A stretch of 64,000 nucleotides of DNA from Liminaster sp964567855 (GCA_964567855.1 CAZMOE010000004.1:62001-126000); one strand, 5' to 3'; shown: positions 42,480-52,271, counted from the first letter of the stretch. Made by a program: numbers and translations. Notes: generated by a model not told the origin, from the sequence alone.

Positions 42480-43796
42480 ATGTTTTCACGCTTCTTTCTT
42501 CTGCTACGTCCGATCAATCTTCCCAAAGAAGCCCCGATGGAAGACCAACCGACCCGTCTTTCAGAGCACCTCCTTGTCTGGGTACATGATCTGCTTACCC
42601 GAATTGGCCTCGACCCCGAACGGGATGCCTGGCTCGACCGGCTGCTCATATTCCTTGCTATCCTGATCATCGGCACAGCGCTGCACTTACTCTGCCGGCA
42701 TGCCATCATCCCCATCATCGGCTACACCTCCCGCCATTCCAAGATCAAATGGGACGGAATCCTGCTGCGCCGGCGTTTTTTTCACAGCACCTTAGATCTT
42801 CTGGCCCCGATAGTTGTCCTCATTCTGCTACCGTTGGCCGTTACCCCCGAACTGGGAGAAATCGATATTCTGCTGACCAAGAGCCTGGCAATCTACATGA
42901 CCGTCCTTGCTAAAAACATTCTCATTGCTCTCACGGGCAGTGCCTTCGACTATTATCATTTCAGGAACGGAAAAAGCACGATAAGTCCCTACAAAACCGC
43001 ACTCGACATGTCCGCCATTTTCATCAAGACGCTGATGGTGCTTTGCATTCTTGGAATCCTTCTCAATCTCACCTTAAGCGGAGTGGTTACCATACTCAGT
43101 GCTTTCGCGGCCTTGCTGGTGCTGGTATTCAAAGACACTCTGCTGGGTTTCATCGCCGGCATGGTGCTTCTTCACAACAAAATGATCAAACCGGGCGACT
43201 GGATAGTGGTGACAACCCCTTCGGCATCCGGCCAGATCGAAGACATCAATATCATGAGCATCCGCATCCGGGCACATGACAACACATTTTACTTTATTCC
43301 CACTTACAATCTCGTCACCAGAACGTTCCAGAATAATGCCGGTATGAAAGAGAGCGGAGTCAGAAGGGTAGACCGGATATTGTTGCTCGATCTGGACAGC
43401 ATCCGCACTCTCGGACAAGAAGAACTGTCCTCCCTCAGCAACCATCCCGAATTAACAGGTCCTTTAAGCTCCGAAAGCCGGAAAATTTTCACGCAAACAG
43501 CTAACGAGGGCGCCCCCAACACGGAAAGCAACCTGAGCCTGTTCCGCCGCTGGCTCTACCTTTATCTCGGCGGACTGCCCAACGTCAGCCAAGATCCCTA
43601 TCTCATGATCCGGCTGCTTGAAATATCCGGTAAGGGCTATCCGGTGGAATTAATGTTTTTTCTGAAAACAACCGTATGGAACGAATTTGAAACGCAGCAG
43701 TCAGCCATTGCAGAGCAGATCCTGCTCTTCCTGCCTATATTCGGCCTGCGTCCGTTCCAGTTGACCGGTATCGCAGAAACCGAATCGCCTTCTTAA
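42480..43796 (+). CDS. MscS-family mechanosensitive channel (YbdG-like)
   Basis: Inner-membrane channel releasing solutes under hypo-osmotic stress. 438 aa from the ATG at 42480; an ATG at 42537 (419 aa) is an equally plausible start, and a TTG at 42414 is less so. Several N-terminal spans precede the pore-lining segment LSAFAALLVLVFKDTLLGFIAGMVLL and the MscS beta domain (KPGDWIVVTTPSASGQIEDINIMSIRIR, FIPTYNLVTRTFQN). The C-terminal GVRRVDRILLLD and PVELMFFLKTTVWNEFE resemble E. coli YbdG (MscM) rather than MscS itself. Confidence 0.88.
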   Translation: MFSRFFLLLRPINLPKEAPMEDQPTRLSEHLLVWVHDLLTRIGLDPERDAWLDRLLIFLAILIIGTALHLLCRHAIIPIIGYTSRHSKIKWDGILLRRRFFHSTLDLLAPIVVLILLPLAVTPELGEIDILLTKSLAIYMTVLAKNILIALTGSAFDYYHFRNGKSTISPYKTALDMSAIFIKTLMVLCILGILLNLTLSGVVTILSAFAALLVLVFKDTLLGFIAGMVLLHNKMIKPGDWIVVTTPSASGQIEDINIMSIRIRAHDNTFYFIPTYNLVTRTFQNNAGMKESGVRRVDRILLLDLDSIRTLGQEELSSLSNHPELTGPLSSESRKIFTQTANEGAPNTESNLSLFRRWLYLYLGGLPNVSQDPYLMIRLLEISGKGYPVELMFFLKTTVWNEFETQQSAIAEQILLFLPIFGLRPFQLTGIAETESPS

Positions 43797-43883
43797 GAAT
43801 GTTCCCCGGATTTCCTCCAAAGGCAAACCTCATCATTACCCTTGGTGGAATATTCTCATCCCCAACAATCGGCAAAAAGAAAA

Positions 43884-43942
43884 TTTTCATTCCGATGATC
43901 GTGATTTCAAACACCAATCATCGGAATGAAAATACTATTTTT
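43884..43942. terminator. Bidirectional terminator between the MscS and Skp genes
   Basis: A 16-bp perfect stem (43884-43899 with 43917-43932) with a 17-base loop. TACTATTTTT follows on the plus strand; on the minus strand the U-rich TTTTCTTTTT follows. Confidence 0.85.
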
Positions 43943-44016
43943 CAAACCGGATGCCTCACAAAAGAATATGACGGCCATCCGTTCCTTACAAATTCCGATT
44001 CAACACCGGAAGTCGG

Positions 44017-44526
44017 TTACTTAATGCCTAACTCTGCTTTCACCAACGGAAGTACATTCTCACACTGCTCCGGAGAGAAGTACAGAATGTTGTTGGCACT
44101 GAGATCAAAGATATAGGTAAAACCATTCTTCTGACCGACTGCGGTAATCGCCTTGTTGATCTTCTCGATAATAGGAGCCACTTTCTCCTGCTGGCTCTGC
44201 TGGAGCTGGCGCGCAGCCATTTCGCGGAAGTTCTGAATACGCTGCTGAAGCTGATCGATCTCCTGGGCGCGGGCCTCGCTGATATTTCTCGGCAAAGAAT
44301 CCTGTGCGGCCAGGAAGTCCGATACCTTTTTCTGATATTCATCACCCATTTTGGTCAATTCGGCTTCATACATAGCCTGCATATCCTCCATTTCCTTCTG
44401 AACCTGGGCCCTTTCCGGCATTGCATCAAATATTTCAGCAGTGTTTACATTACCGAACTTAAAACCCTGTGCAAATGCAGCCATTGGCATCAAGCAGATA
44501 GCTGCGAATACTAACTTCTTCAACAT
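44017..44526 (-). CDS. OmpH/Skp-family periplasmic chaperone (second copy)
   Basis: 169-aa exported protein (signal MLKKLVFAAICLMPMAAFAQ). Skp-like pattern: a short strand (FKFGNVNTAEIF), two long charged helices (about residues 40-115, heptad-like), and a closing strand (FTYIFDLSANNILYF). Skp carries unfolded outer-membrane proteins across the periplasm. It is the last gene of the uppS-bamA-skp-skp group and lies 156 bases after the first copy. The two copies are clearly diverged from each other. Confidence 0.9.
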   Translation of the reverse strand: MLKKLVFAAICLMPMAAFAQGFKFGNVNTAEIFDAMPERAQVQKEMEDMQAMYEAELTKMGDEYQKKVSDFLAAQDSLPRNISEARAQEIDQLQQRIQNFREMAARQLQQSQQEKVAPIIEKINKAITAVGQKNGFTYIFDLSANNILYFSPEQCENVLPLVKAELGIK

Positions 44527-44682
44527 TTTGTGTAAATATATTTGTTTGTTTTGATCGTTTATACTCCTACGCCAGCGACGCGAAACATCTTTCAGGAAAA
44601 GAGGACATGCCTTGGTAAAACCGTGATCGCCACATTCATGTTCATAGCCTTTTCCAGCCCCGCAAAGATAGCGTAAAACCCA

Positions 44683-45198
44683 TTAATAACCTAATTTTGA
44701 AAGTACTTCTTTGCTAATATCAATCTTTGGAGAAGCAAAAATAATACTTTGTGCACTTGCACGGTCGATAACCATCGCATAATTATTGCGTTCGGCTATT
44801 TCTTTGACCGCATTGTAGATATCGTCCTGAATGTGGCCGACAAGCGCATTGCGTTTCTTGTACAATTCTCCCTCCGGGCCGAAATATTTAAGACGCAGGT
44901 CCTGCACCTCTTTCTCTTTGGCGATAATCGCCTCTTCGCGGGCGGTCTTTTGTGCGGCCGTGAGGAAAACCATGTCGCTCTGATAGTTCTTGTACATAGT
45001 TTCCGCCTCTGCAGAAAGCGTTTCCACTTCGGCCTGCCAACGTTTGGAGATCTGATTCAGCTGTTCATTGGCCATTTCATATTGCGGAATGTTCTTCAAA
45101 ACATAATCCATGTCTATCAGTGCGTATTTCTGAGCAACAGCCGGCAAGGCGGCCATTACCGCGAGCACGCACAACATAAAAACCTTCTTCATACTCAT
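44683..45198 (-). CDS. OmpH/Skp-family periplasmic chaperone (first copy)
   Basis: 171-aa exported protein (signal MSMKKVFMLCVLAVMAALPAVAQ; a second ATG two codons in is possible). Mature part starts KYALIDMDYVLKNIPQYEMA, then long charged helices with NEQLNQISKRWQAEVETLSA, and ends in YAMVIDRASAQSIIFASP. Skp/HlpA family, delivering barrel proteins to BamA. It starts 15 bases after the bamA stop. Confidence 0.92.
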   Translation of the reverse strand: MSMKKVFMLCVLAVMAALPAVAQKYALIDMDYVLKNIPQYEMANEQLNQISKRWQAEVETLSAEAETMYKNYQSDMVFLTAAQKTAREEAIIAKEKEVQDLRLKYFGPEGELYKKRNALVGHIQDDIYNAVKEIAERNNYAMVIDRASAQSIIFASPKIDISKEVLSKLGY

Positions 45199-45213
45199 AT
45201 CATATTTAATTGA

Positions 45214-47868
45214 TTAAAATTCCTGTCCGATGACAAAGTGAAAATTGGAGCCGCTTTCGGCTTTCGATCCGAAGCATTCGTCAAATCCATACGCCCAGTC
45301 GATACCCAGCATACCGATCATCGGCAAGAAAATACGGATACCGGCCCCCAGAGAGCGTTTCAGCGCAAACGGATTGAAGTATTTGAAATCTGTCCAGGCG
45401 TTACCGGCTTCAGCAAAGGCGAGACCGTAAATCGTCGACGAAGATTCCAGCATAAACGGATAGCGAAGCTCGGCTACGAAACGGCAATAGGAAGTCGCAA
45501 CGTCGGAATAGCCCTGAGTGAGCGCACCATTCTCATAACCGCGCAGCGGAATATATTCAGTGATATAGCTGGACGAATAATAAGAATTTCCGTCACCACC
45601 CATATAATAGCTTTCAAACGGAGACACCTTGTTCTTATTATAATGTCCGAGGAAACCCATATCCGAACGGGTATGGAACACCAAAGTCCTCGATCCGGAT
45701 GTCAGCGGCGTAAACGTCTTAGTCGAGAACTTGATCTTATAGAACTCCAGCCATTTCATTTTCTCCTTCGAATACTTTTCCTGTGCCGCCAATTCGTCGC
45801 TGTTCTGGAACAACGAGTATGGAGGCGTCAACTCGCAACTGAGCGAGAAGGTAGAACCGCGACGGGTATAATAAGGATTGTCGATGGAATTACGTGATAC
45901 CATCGCTTCCAGGCTGACACTGTTGCTTGTACCATTGGAAACAGGGAAATACTGCCAATCGTTAAGTATGTAGACCTGATAATTGAGCGATGTCTGTAAC
46001 GTAAAATAATCGTCAGGCCAATTCAGACGCTTGCCAAAACCAACCGAGGCGCCGAGCATCTGAATGGACTTATCCGGGTCGATCGCATATTCATAATAAC
46101 TGCTTCCACTACCATAATTCCCATAACCGTAACCATAGTTATTATAATAATTATTGTAATAGTTACTATTATAATATCTGGAGTTGATATCACTTTGACG
46201 GGAATAGTACACCGAAAAAGAGAGAGAGTTAGGACGCTTGCCTCCGAACCACGGGTCTACGTATGAGATACTATACGACTGATAGTAACGGGCATTGGTC
46301 TGCGCCGAAAGGGTCAATTGTTCGCCATCACCCTGCGGCATGATGCCGCGATAACGGTCGGGATGGAAAATATCCCTGATGGAAATATTGGTCAGCTTCA
46401 AACTTGTACGGAAGATCACACCGGTAGAGCCCCAGCCGAAAGAAAGCTCAATCTGGTCGTTTGCTTTCGATTCCAGATCGAAAAGAATATCCACCGTGCC
46501 GTCTTCCCCGTTCGGGATAGGAACAGGATTCATCTTTTCAGGATCAAAATGACCGGTTTGAGCCAGTTCTCGTGCAGAGCGGATCAAATCCGTCTTGTTG
46601 AAAAGCTCACCGGGACGAGTACGGAGCTCTCGGCGGACGACATGTTCATATAAACGGTCGTTGCCTTCGATACGCACACGGTTGATACGGGCAGGAGGAC
46701 CCTCTACAACGCGAAGCTCAAGATCTACTGAATCATTTTCCACGTTAACCTCCACCGGCTCCATGGAGAAAAAGAGATATCCTTGATCCATATAGAGAGT
46801 TCCGATACCGTCTTCGTCGGTATTGATGCGTTTATCCAGTTTTTTCTGATTGTAAACATCCCCCGGCTTCATCTGAAGCAAAGCCAGAAGTTTGTCTGTC
46901 GGTTCCACGGTATTGCCGACGATAGAGATATTGCGGATATAATATCTGTTTCCCTCCTCAACACGCAAATAGACATCTACGGTCTTCTCATCATGACGGG
47001 TCACGCTATCGGCAACAATACGGGCATCACGATACCCCAATTCATGATACTTTTCGATAAGGCGCTTCTTGTCTTCCTTATAATTGTCGGGCGTGAACTT
47101 CTTGCCACGGAAGAAATTATACCATTTGCCCTTCGCGTTGGTCTTTTTCATGGCCCGATTAGCCTTCAGATAGGTCATATAATCCTTGTGAAGCTTCCAA
47201 GAGGTCCCTCTCTTCTCCCATTCGGTAAGGCCATCGATAACCAGACTGTTGACCTTCACTTTCTCATGTTTGTCGACATAAATGGTAAGCATGACCTGAT
47301 TTTCCTCATCCGGGTCGACATCCTGATAGATCTCTACATCGGCATTCCGGAAACCTTTATCATCATAATACCTCTTGATGATCTTTTTAGCGCGGTCAAT
47401 AACATTAGGAGTCACCTGACTGCCTTTAGCAATACCGATGCTTAGGTCCAAATCCTCACGTTCACTCTTTTTCACACCATCGTATTCGATTTTCGAGATG
47501 CGGGGACGCTGCTGCAATGCAATATTGAGCCACGCCTGGTCGCCCAAAGTCTTCTCCAGCGTAATAGATACATCCGAAAACAATCCCTGACGCCAAAAAC
47601 GCTTGATGGCATTCGATATTTCATCTCCGGGAACAGATATCGTCTGGCCGACCGAAAGCCCGGAGAAGCCGATCAGCACATAATCTTCGTAATTATCTAC
47701 ACCCGATACGGAAATACCCGCAATCGTATATTTGCGCGGTGCATTGCCAGTATACTGAACCGTCGGATTAAAGATAGTATCCGCCGGTATCATTCCATCC
47801 TGGGCAAAAACCAAAGCGTATCCCAGGAAGAGGCCTCCCAATAACAATAGAATGAATTTATGTCTCAT
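45214..47868 (-). CDS. bamA: Outer-membrane protein assembly factor BamA
   Basis: Omp85 protein that inserts barrel proteins into the outer membrane. 884 aa: signal peptide, five POTRA domains (first begins TIAGISVSGVDNYEDYVL), and a C-terminal 16-strand barrel ending in NFHFVIGQEF. The barrel contains the Omp85 VRGY-like loop as LRGYENGALTQG. An Asn/Tyr/Gly-rich low-complexity stretch at about residues 560-595 (bases about 46088-46191, e.g. YYNNYYNNYGYGYGNYG) probably forms a surface loop. It follows uppS by 70 bases and precedes skp. Confidence 0.96.
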   Translation of the reverse strand: MRHKFILLLLGGLFLGYALVFAQDGMIPADTIFNPTVQYTGNAPRKYTIAGISVSGVDNYEDYVLIGFSGLSVGQTISVPGDEISNAIKRFWRQGLFSDVSITLEKTLGDQAWLNIALQQRPRISKIEYDGVKKSEREDLDLSIGIAKGSQVTPNVIDRAKKIIKRYYDDKGFRNADVEIYQDVDPDEENQVMLTIYVDKHEKVKVNSLVIDGLTEWEKRGTSWKLHKDYMTYLKANRAMKKTNAKGKWYNFFRGKKFTPDNYKEDKKRLIEKYHELGYRDARIVADSVTRHDEKTVDVYLRVEEGNRYYIRNISIVGNTVEPTDKLLALLQMKPGDVYNQKKLDKRINTDEDGIGTLYMDQGYLFFSMEPVEVNVENDSVDLELRVVEGPPARINRVRIEGNDRLYEHVVRRELRTRPGELFNKTDLIRSARELAQTGHFDPEKMNPVPIPNGEDGTVDILFDLESKANDQIELSFGWGSTGVIFRTSLKLTNISIRDIFHPDRYRGIMPQGDGEQLTLSAQTNARYYQSYSISYVDPWFGGKRPNSLSFSVYYSRQSDINSRYYNSNYYNNYYNNYGYGYGNYGSGSSYYEYAIDPDKSIQMLGASVGFGKRLNWPDDYFTLQTSLNYQVYILNDWQYFPVSNGTSNSVSLEAMVSRNSIDNPYYTRRGSTFSLSCELTPPYSLFQNSDELAAQEKYSKEKMKWLEFYKIKFSTKTFTPLTSGSRTLVFHTRSDMGFLGHYNKNKVSPFESYYMGGDGNSYYSSSYITEYIPLRGYENGALTQGYSDVATSYCRFVAELRYPFMLESSSTIYGLAFAEAGNAWTDFKYFNPFALKRSLGAGIRIFLPMIGMLGIDWAYGFDECFGSKAESGSNFHFVIGQEF

Positions 47869-47938
47869 TACCTATTATTTATAAAATTGCATCCCCGTTA
47901 AAAGTTCATGCATCTATTAATTACTTGTCGTTTTATCC

Positions 47939-48691
47939 TCATTTCCTCTCAGCAGTCACCTGCTCGCTTGTCTTTCCGAAGCGGCGTTCCCGATTCTGAT
48001 ATTCAAGAATTGCCCGATAAAGACAATCGGGAGTAAAATCGGGCCAATACGTATCTGTAAAATACAACTCGGAATAAGCGATCTGCCAAAGCAGATAGTT
48101 ACTGATCCGCTGTTCGCCACCGGTACGAATCAACAGATCCGGATCCGGATAAGAGGCCGTGGCAAGATGAGTGGAGATCATCCGTTCGTCGATCTGGCCG
48201 GGACGAATCTTTCCCTCGGCGGCCTCGGCGGCAAGGCGGCGGACAGCTTCGATCATCTCCCACCGGGAAGAATAACTCAAAGCAATGACCAACGTAATGT
48301 CTTTGCCGGCAGCTGTGTCATCGATACATTTCTGCATACGCGCCCGGACATCTAACGGCAAACGGCTCAGATCACCGATCACCTGCAGACGGACCCCGTT
48401 GCGGATCATACCGGGTGTCTCCCGCTCGACACCGAAGCAAATCAGCCCCATCAGCGTATCCACCTCCTCTTTAGGACGATTCCAGTTTTCGGTAGAGAAT
48501 GTATAGACCGTCATGTATTTCACCCCCGCATTTTTCGCTGCCTCCAGCGTATTGTGCAGGGCATCCACACCGGCGCGATGGCCAAAGCTGCGATCCAGCC
48601 CCTGCCGTTTCGCCCATCGGCCGTTACCATCCATAATGATGGCGACATGCTGGGGAACCCGAGTTTTATCTATTTGCTCTAAAAGCGTCAT
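47939..48691 (-). CDS. uppS: Undecaprenyl diphosphate synthase (isoprenyl transferase)
   Basis: cis-prenyltransferase producing the C55 lipid carrier used by MraY/MurG and O-antigen synthesis. 250 aa; catalytic IMDGNGRWAKRQG with the Asp and Arg of the family, FGHRAGVDAL, YTFSTENWNRP, and C-terminal DLLIRTGGEQRISNYLLWQIAYSELYFTD. The frame runs upstream to 48730 but the ATG at 48689-48691 is the natural start. It sits in the common Bacteroidales order DUF6242-DUF6089-uppS-bamA-skp-skp. Confidence 0.95.
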   Translation of the reverse strand: MTLLEQIDKTRVPQHVAIIMDGNGRWAKRQGLDRSFGHRAGVDALHNTLEAAKNAGVKYMTVYTFSTENWNRPKEEVDTLMGLICFGVERETPGMIRNGVRLQVIGDLSRLPLDVRARMQKCIDDTAAGKDITLVIALSYSSRWEMIEAVRRLAAEAAEGKIRPGQIDERMISTHLATASYPDPDLLIRTGGEQRISNYLLWQIAYSELYFTDTYWPDFTPDCLYRAILEYQNRERRFGKTSEQVTAERK

Positions 48692-48730
48692 ATTTATATA
48701 TTTCTTCTTAATTTTATCGTATGAGAACAT

Positions 48731-49405
48731 TCAGTCCCGGTCGTTATGACAAGTGATGCAACGGGTGCCGAAATCGAACGTCACGCTCAGCATCAGAGAG
48801 CCGATCCAGTCGGTATTCTTCATCGCTCCGCTGGCAATGCCCATCGGGTCATCGATACCGTCGATACCGTCGCTGAATACCTTGGTGAAAAGGCAGGTCA
48901 GCTGCATATTCCACCGGGGAGCCATCTTCCATTTCATCCCCGCGCCGAGCGGGATGCTTACGGCAAAAACGTTATCATCCGTTCCGGTTGAAAAACCGAA
49001 CCCGATACCGGCCGTAAGAAACGGCACCAGCCGTTTTTTTTCACGAAAATCATTGCCCCAGCCGTAATTCCGGAAATTAAATTCCGGCCGAATGCCCAAT
49101 TGCCAATAGCGGCCGTCGAAACGGTGAACCGCATTATCGGGAAAATGGTTACCGAAATCCCGGCTGTCTCCCTTCAGACCGTAACTTGCCAGGTCGGCGG
49201 TCAGAGACCAGCGCAAATTATAATTGTACCGGAAAAGCAAATCTCCGGCCAACGACGGATTATAAATCGGTTTGCTTTTGTTTACATCTCCATAGACCAT
49301 GCCCATTCCTGTACCGACGCCCAGTTCATAAAGATAGTCCTGAGCCATCGCCACACCGGACAACCACATGGTGGCAAGCAGACAAAAACAAAAACGCTTC
49401 ATCAT
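48731..49405 (-). CDS. DUF6089-family outer-membrane protein
   Basis: 224-aa exported protein (signal MMKRFCFCLLATMWLSGVAMA). Begins YLYELGVGTGMGMVYGDVNKSK and continues with barrel-like strands (LLFRYNYNLRWSLTADLASY, LVPFLTAGIGFGFSTG, IPLGAGMKWKMAPRWNMQL), matching the DUF6089 proteins that precede uppS-bamA in Bacteroidales. It overlaps the DUF6242 stop codon by four bases. Role unknown; linkage suggests envelope assembly. Confidence 0.85.
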   Translation of the reverse strand: MMKRFCFCLLATMWLSGVAMAQDYLYELGVGTGMGMVYGDVNKSKPIYNPSLAGDLLFRYNYNLRWSLTADLASYGLKGDSRDFGNHFPDNAVHRFDGRYWQLGIRPEFNFRNYGWGNDFREKKRLVPFLTAGIGFGFSTGTDDNVFAVSIPLGAGMKWKMAPRWNMQLTCLFTKVFSDGIDGIDDPMGIASGAMKNTDWIGSLMLSVTFDFGTRCITCHNDRD

Positions 49406-50865
49406 TTTCGTTTGCGGAACGTCAATTTAACAAGCTGACCGGTTACCACATCGGCCTTTTGCACACCGGCACCATCCCTACCGCCGACAAGATAAATCCG
49501 ATAGTTCCCGTCGTCGCAAAAAGCAGAGGCAAAGGCCACCGGAGCGACACCCGACATGTCGGCATAAGACTTATATTCGGCCACGAGAGGTCTCCAGGTC
49601 ACACCGTAGTTTTCCGAAAAATAGAGCCCACCGTTCACTCCGTCGGCCGTCTCGCCGGCAAAAAGAATCCAGAATGTTTCCGGCCGGTTGGTATCCAACG
49701 TATAACGCACGATAGAGGCTCCTCTCATAGCAGGAAGTTGACGCTGCGGAAATTCCGCCCAGCGTCGACCGTCGCAGGTCCATGTCGAAGAAACCGGCGT
49801 GCCGTCGGCAGTGCGGCCGCCGACAATATAAAGCCGCGAGGTCACTACTCCGGCAGATGGACGAGGCGCTATGGAAATCGGACGGGTATAGCCGCTCACG
49901 GGGAATCCTGCCGGCAATGCCTCTCCTGCAACCCATGTCATTCCGTCCGCAGAAGCGGCAAACCGAAGCCCATCTTCCTGACGGATGATGGCATGCAAAG
50001 AATCGGAACTCTGCCGGGCTTTCAATGTTACTCCTAACAAATTGACGAACTCATATGCATCGGACACTTCCGCCCAGTTCACACCGTCGGCAGAGGCACA
50101 CAACCGGCCGGTTGCAGAAACCGCATATAAATTCCGGTCCCATACATAAAGGGTCTGCAAATCCAGGACCTCGGGCGCCTGCAAAGGCTGCTCCTCACTC
50201 CATTCCGTCAGACCGGTATCGTAAGATCCTGTCCGCATGACCTGCGAAGCATCGTTCCGCTCCGCAAACCAATAAAGGTTCCTGTCTATAGCTTCAACCC
50301 GCTGGCTGACTACGGCCGATGTGTCAAACAGATTTTCGGCACAATATTTCCACGCAATCGTATCGCCGATTACCTGATGCACGTTAACCTTGACAAAATA
50401 CGAGCGCTTGGTCACGCCATCCTGTGCGGTCACCTCCAGACGAGTCCGGGAATAATCGGCAAAGTTGACACTGGTCTTCTTTGCGAAATTGACCGTATCG
50501 ACCACCGCGCTGCTCTCATCGTACTGATAGAAAAGCACCGCCTGCGGGTAAGTATAGGAAAGATTGACCGTAACAGAGTCAGGCACACTGCCGTAAGGCA
50601 AAGAATCGCTGTTGAAAATCACCCCGGCTCCCGGCCATTCATCGGCCAGCGCGGGATCGCTGTTCCCATATTGGTCGATGGTAAACGCATAAGACGAAAG
50701 CGCCGGACACACGGTCCTGTTATCGTTCAGCGAGAAGTTCGTAACAAGAGCGTTCGAATAGTCCGAAACCTCATAATTGTCATCGACATCCTTATTGCAA
50801 GAAATTAAAGAGCAACACAATATGGTCCAAAGAGACCAGCCCCATATTTTATATCTAAGAATCAT
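49402..50865 (-). CDS. DUF6242-family lipoprotein
   Basis: 487-aa lipoprotein (lipobox SLISC, Cys23). After a short linker, an N-terminal immunoglobulin-like region (LVTNFSLNDNRTVCPALSSYAFTID to RSYFVKVNVHQV) is followed by a propeller-like part with repeated Asp-box-like strands (LCASADGVNWAEV, RFAASADGMTWVAG, SSTWTCDGRRWAEF, YFSENYGVTWRPL, RIYLVGGRDGAG). This fits the DUF6242 family. First gene of the operon leading to uppS and bamA. A -7-like TAATTTTG lies on the minus strand at 50893-50886. Confidence 0.85.
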   Translation of the reverse strand: MILRYKIWGWSLWTILCCSLISCNKDVDDNYEVSDYSNALVTNFSLNDNRTVCPALSSYAFTIDQYGNSDPALADEWPGAGVIFNSDSLPYGSVPDSVTVNLSYTYPQAVLFYQYDESSAVVDTVNFAKKTSVNFADYSRTRLEVTAQDGVTKRSYFVKVNVHQVIGDTIAWKYCAENLFDTSAVVSQRVEAIDRNLYWFAERNDASQVMRTGSYDTGLTEWSEEQPLQAPEVLDLQTLYVWDRNLYAVSATGRLCASADGVNWAEVSDAYEFVNLLGVTLKARQSSDSLHAIIRQEDGLRFAASADGMTWVAGEALPAGFPVSGYTRPISIAPRPSAGVVTSRLYIVGGRTADGTPVSSTWTCDGRRWAEFPQRQLPAMRGASIVRYTLDTNRPETFWILFAGETADGVNGGLYFSENYGVTWRPLVAEYKSYADMSGVAPVAFASAFCDDGNYRIYLVGGRDGAGVQKADVVTGQLVKLTFRKRK

Positions 50866-51313
50866 ATATTCCGTATATTTGAGTGCAAAATTAATGACTT
50901 TTTCTTGTTCCCCGCCGTAAAACGGTTATTATTATCATATTTTAGCGGAAAATTAAGGGGTTGTGTCTAATTTTAGAGATTTATTAGAAAATAATCGGCT
51001 TTCACCTCGTATTTTTAAGGGGCCCCGTCATGATGAATGCTGCCGCACACACCCGCGATACCACCGCCCGGAAACTCTATGGCGGTTGCGGCCGGCAGGG
51101 AAGCGCCGACAAGAGAAAGGGAGAAACTTTCCAGCACACGGGAACCGCCTCCCATAATATGGGCAACTGTCGCCGTGTCCCGACACGGCCCACCGGCACT
51201 CAAGGCGTCCGGGCCCGCATCGCCGGTGGCATTCGACAGACAATCGGCGATAGCAGAAAAAATAAAGGATCCGTTTCTTAGGAAAGAAGAAATGTTTGGC
51301 ATATCTTTGTCGC
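50866..51313. other. Intergenic region between the DUF6242 and prmC genes
   Basis: The first 150 bases are AT-rich promoter-like DNA. From about 51015 to 51280 it is GC-rich and free of stops in several frames on both strands, but no frame has a supported start, promoter or recognisable family. A 7-bp hairpin with tetraloop (GCCGTGT/ACACGGC, 51172-51189) lies in it. It may be a decayed gene; I do not annotate a CDS. Confidence 0.4.
51302..51309 (+). promoter_or_regulatory. -7 box abutting the prmC start
   Basis: TATCTTTG ends four bases before the ATG at 51314, so transcription would begin at or very near the start codon. The -33 element is weak. Confidence 0.5.
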
Positions 51314-52228
51314 ATGCAAACCATAGTTTCCCATCTGCGCAAAGTTCTCTCGGAAGTGTATGATGAACGAGAGACCAAAGCTATCGTCCGGCTGTTATTG
51401 GAAGAGGTTGCCGGCCTGCCGCTTACCCGGCAGCTGTTGAACCCCGACACGGTCATCCCACCCGATTGCCGCCGCCGGCTGACCGACATGGCAGCAAGGC
51501 TGGCGACCGGTGAACCGGTGCAGTATGTTCTGGGATACGAAACATTCGCCGGCCGGAAATTCGAGGTAAACGGCAACACACTGATACCCCGCCCGGAAAC
51601 TGCAGAACTGACCGACTGGATCCTTCAGGAAAACGGAAATAAAACAGCAGGGATTTCGCGTTTCCCCGTTCCGACCCGCCTGCTCGATATAGGAACCGGA
51701 AGCGGATGCATCGCCATCACCCTGGCGGCAGAATATCGGTCGTGCGACACAATAGCTACCGACATTTCCGAAAAAGCGATTGAAACCGCCCGCAATAACG
51801 CAAAAAACAACGGCATAAATACAATAACCTTCCTGCGGGAAGACATTCTGAAGGAAGCGGGCAACCCGGAGGTACCGCGCGGTCCGGGCCTATGGCCGAT
51901 AACGCGGACACCGGCGTTCGACCTCATCGTCAGCAATCCGCCCTACATCCCCCGGAGCGAATCTTCCTCCATGGCCCGCAACGTCCTCGACCATGAACCG
52001 CATACCGCCCTCTTCGTTCCCGACCGGGATCCATTGCTTTTTTACCGCAGCATCGCCCGTTATGGACACTCCCATCTCCTTCCCGGTGGCCGGCTGTATT
52101 TTGAAATCAACGCCCGATTCGGACGTGAGATGATACACCTTCTCGAAGAAGAGGGATACGAGGAAATCATATTGAGACAGGATCTTACCGGGCGGGATCG
52201 GATGATCCGTGCAATACGACCGCAATAA
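51314..52228 (+). CDS. prmC: Peptide chain release factor N5-glutamine methyltransferase
   Basis: SAM-dependent methyltransferase modifying the GGQ glutamine of release factors RF1/RF2. 304 aa; helical N-terminal domain, FAGRKFEVNGNTLIPRPETAEL, SAM motif LLDIGTGSGCIAITLA, and substrate motif NPPY at 208-211. A TTG six codons upstream is not needed; MQTIVSHLRKVLSEVY is a normal start. First of prmC-recX-comF. Confidence 0.95.
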   Translation: MQTIVSHLRKVLSEVYDERETKAIVRLLLEEVAGLPLTRQLLNPDTVIPPDCRRRLTDMAARLATGEPVQYVLGYETFAGRKFEVNGNTLIPRPETAELTDWILQENGNKTAGISRFPVPTRLLDIGTGSGCIAITLAAEYRSCDTIATDISEKAIETARNNAKNNGINTITFLREDILKEAGNPEVPRGPGLWPITRTPAFDLIVSNPPYIPRSESSSMARNVLDHEPHTALFVPDRDPLLFYRSIARYGHSHLLPGGRLYFEINARFGREMIHLLEEEGYEEIILRQDLTGRDRMIRAIRPQ

Positions 52229-52271
52229 AAAAACAGAAAACCGGCAATCATTTTTTCAAAAATAGTACAAT

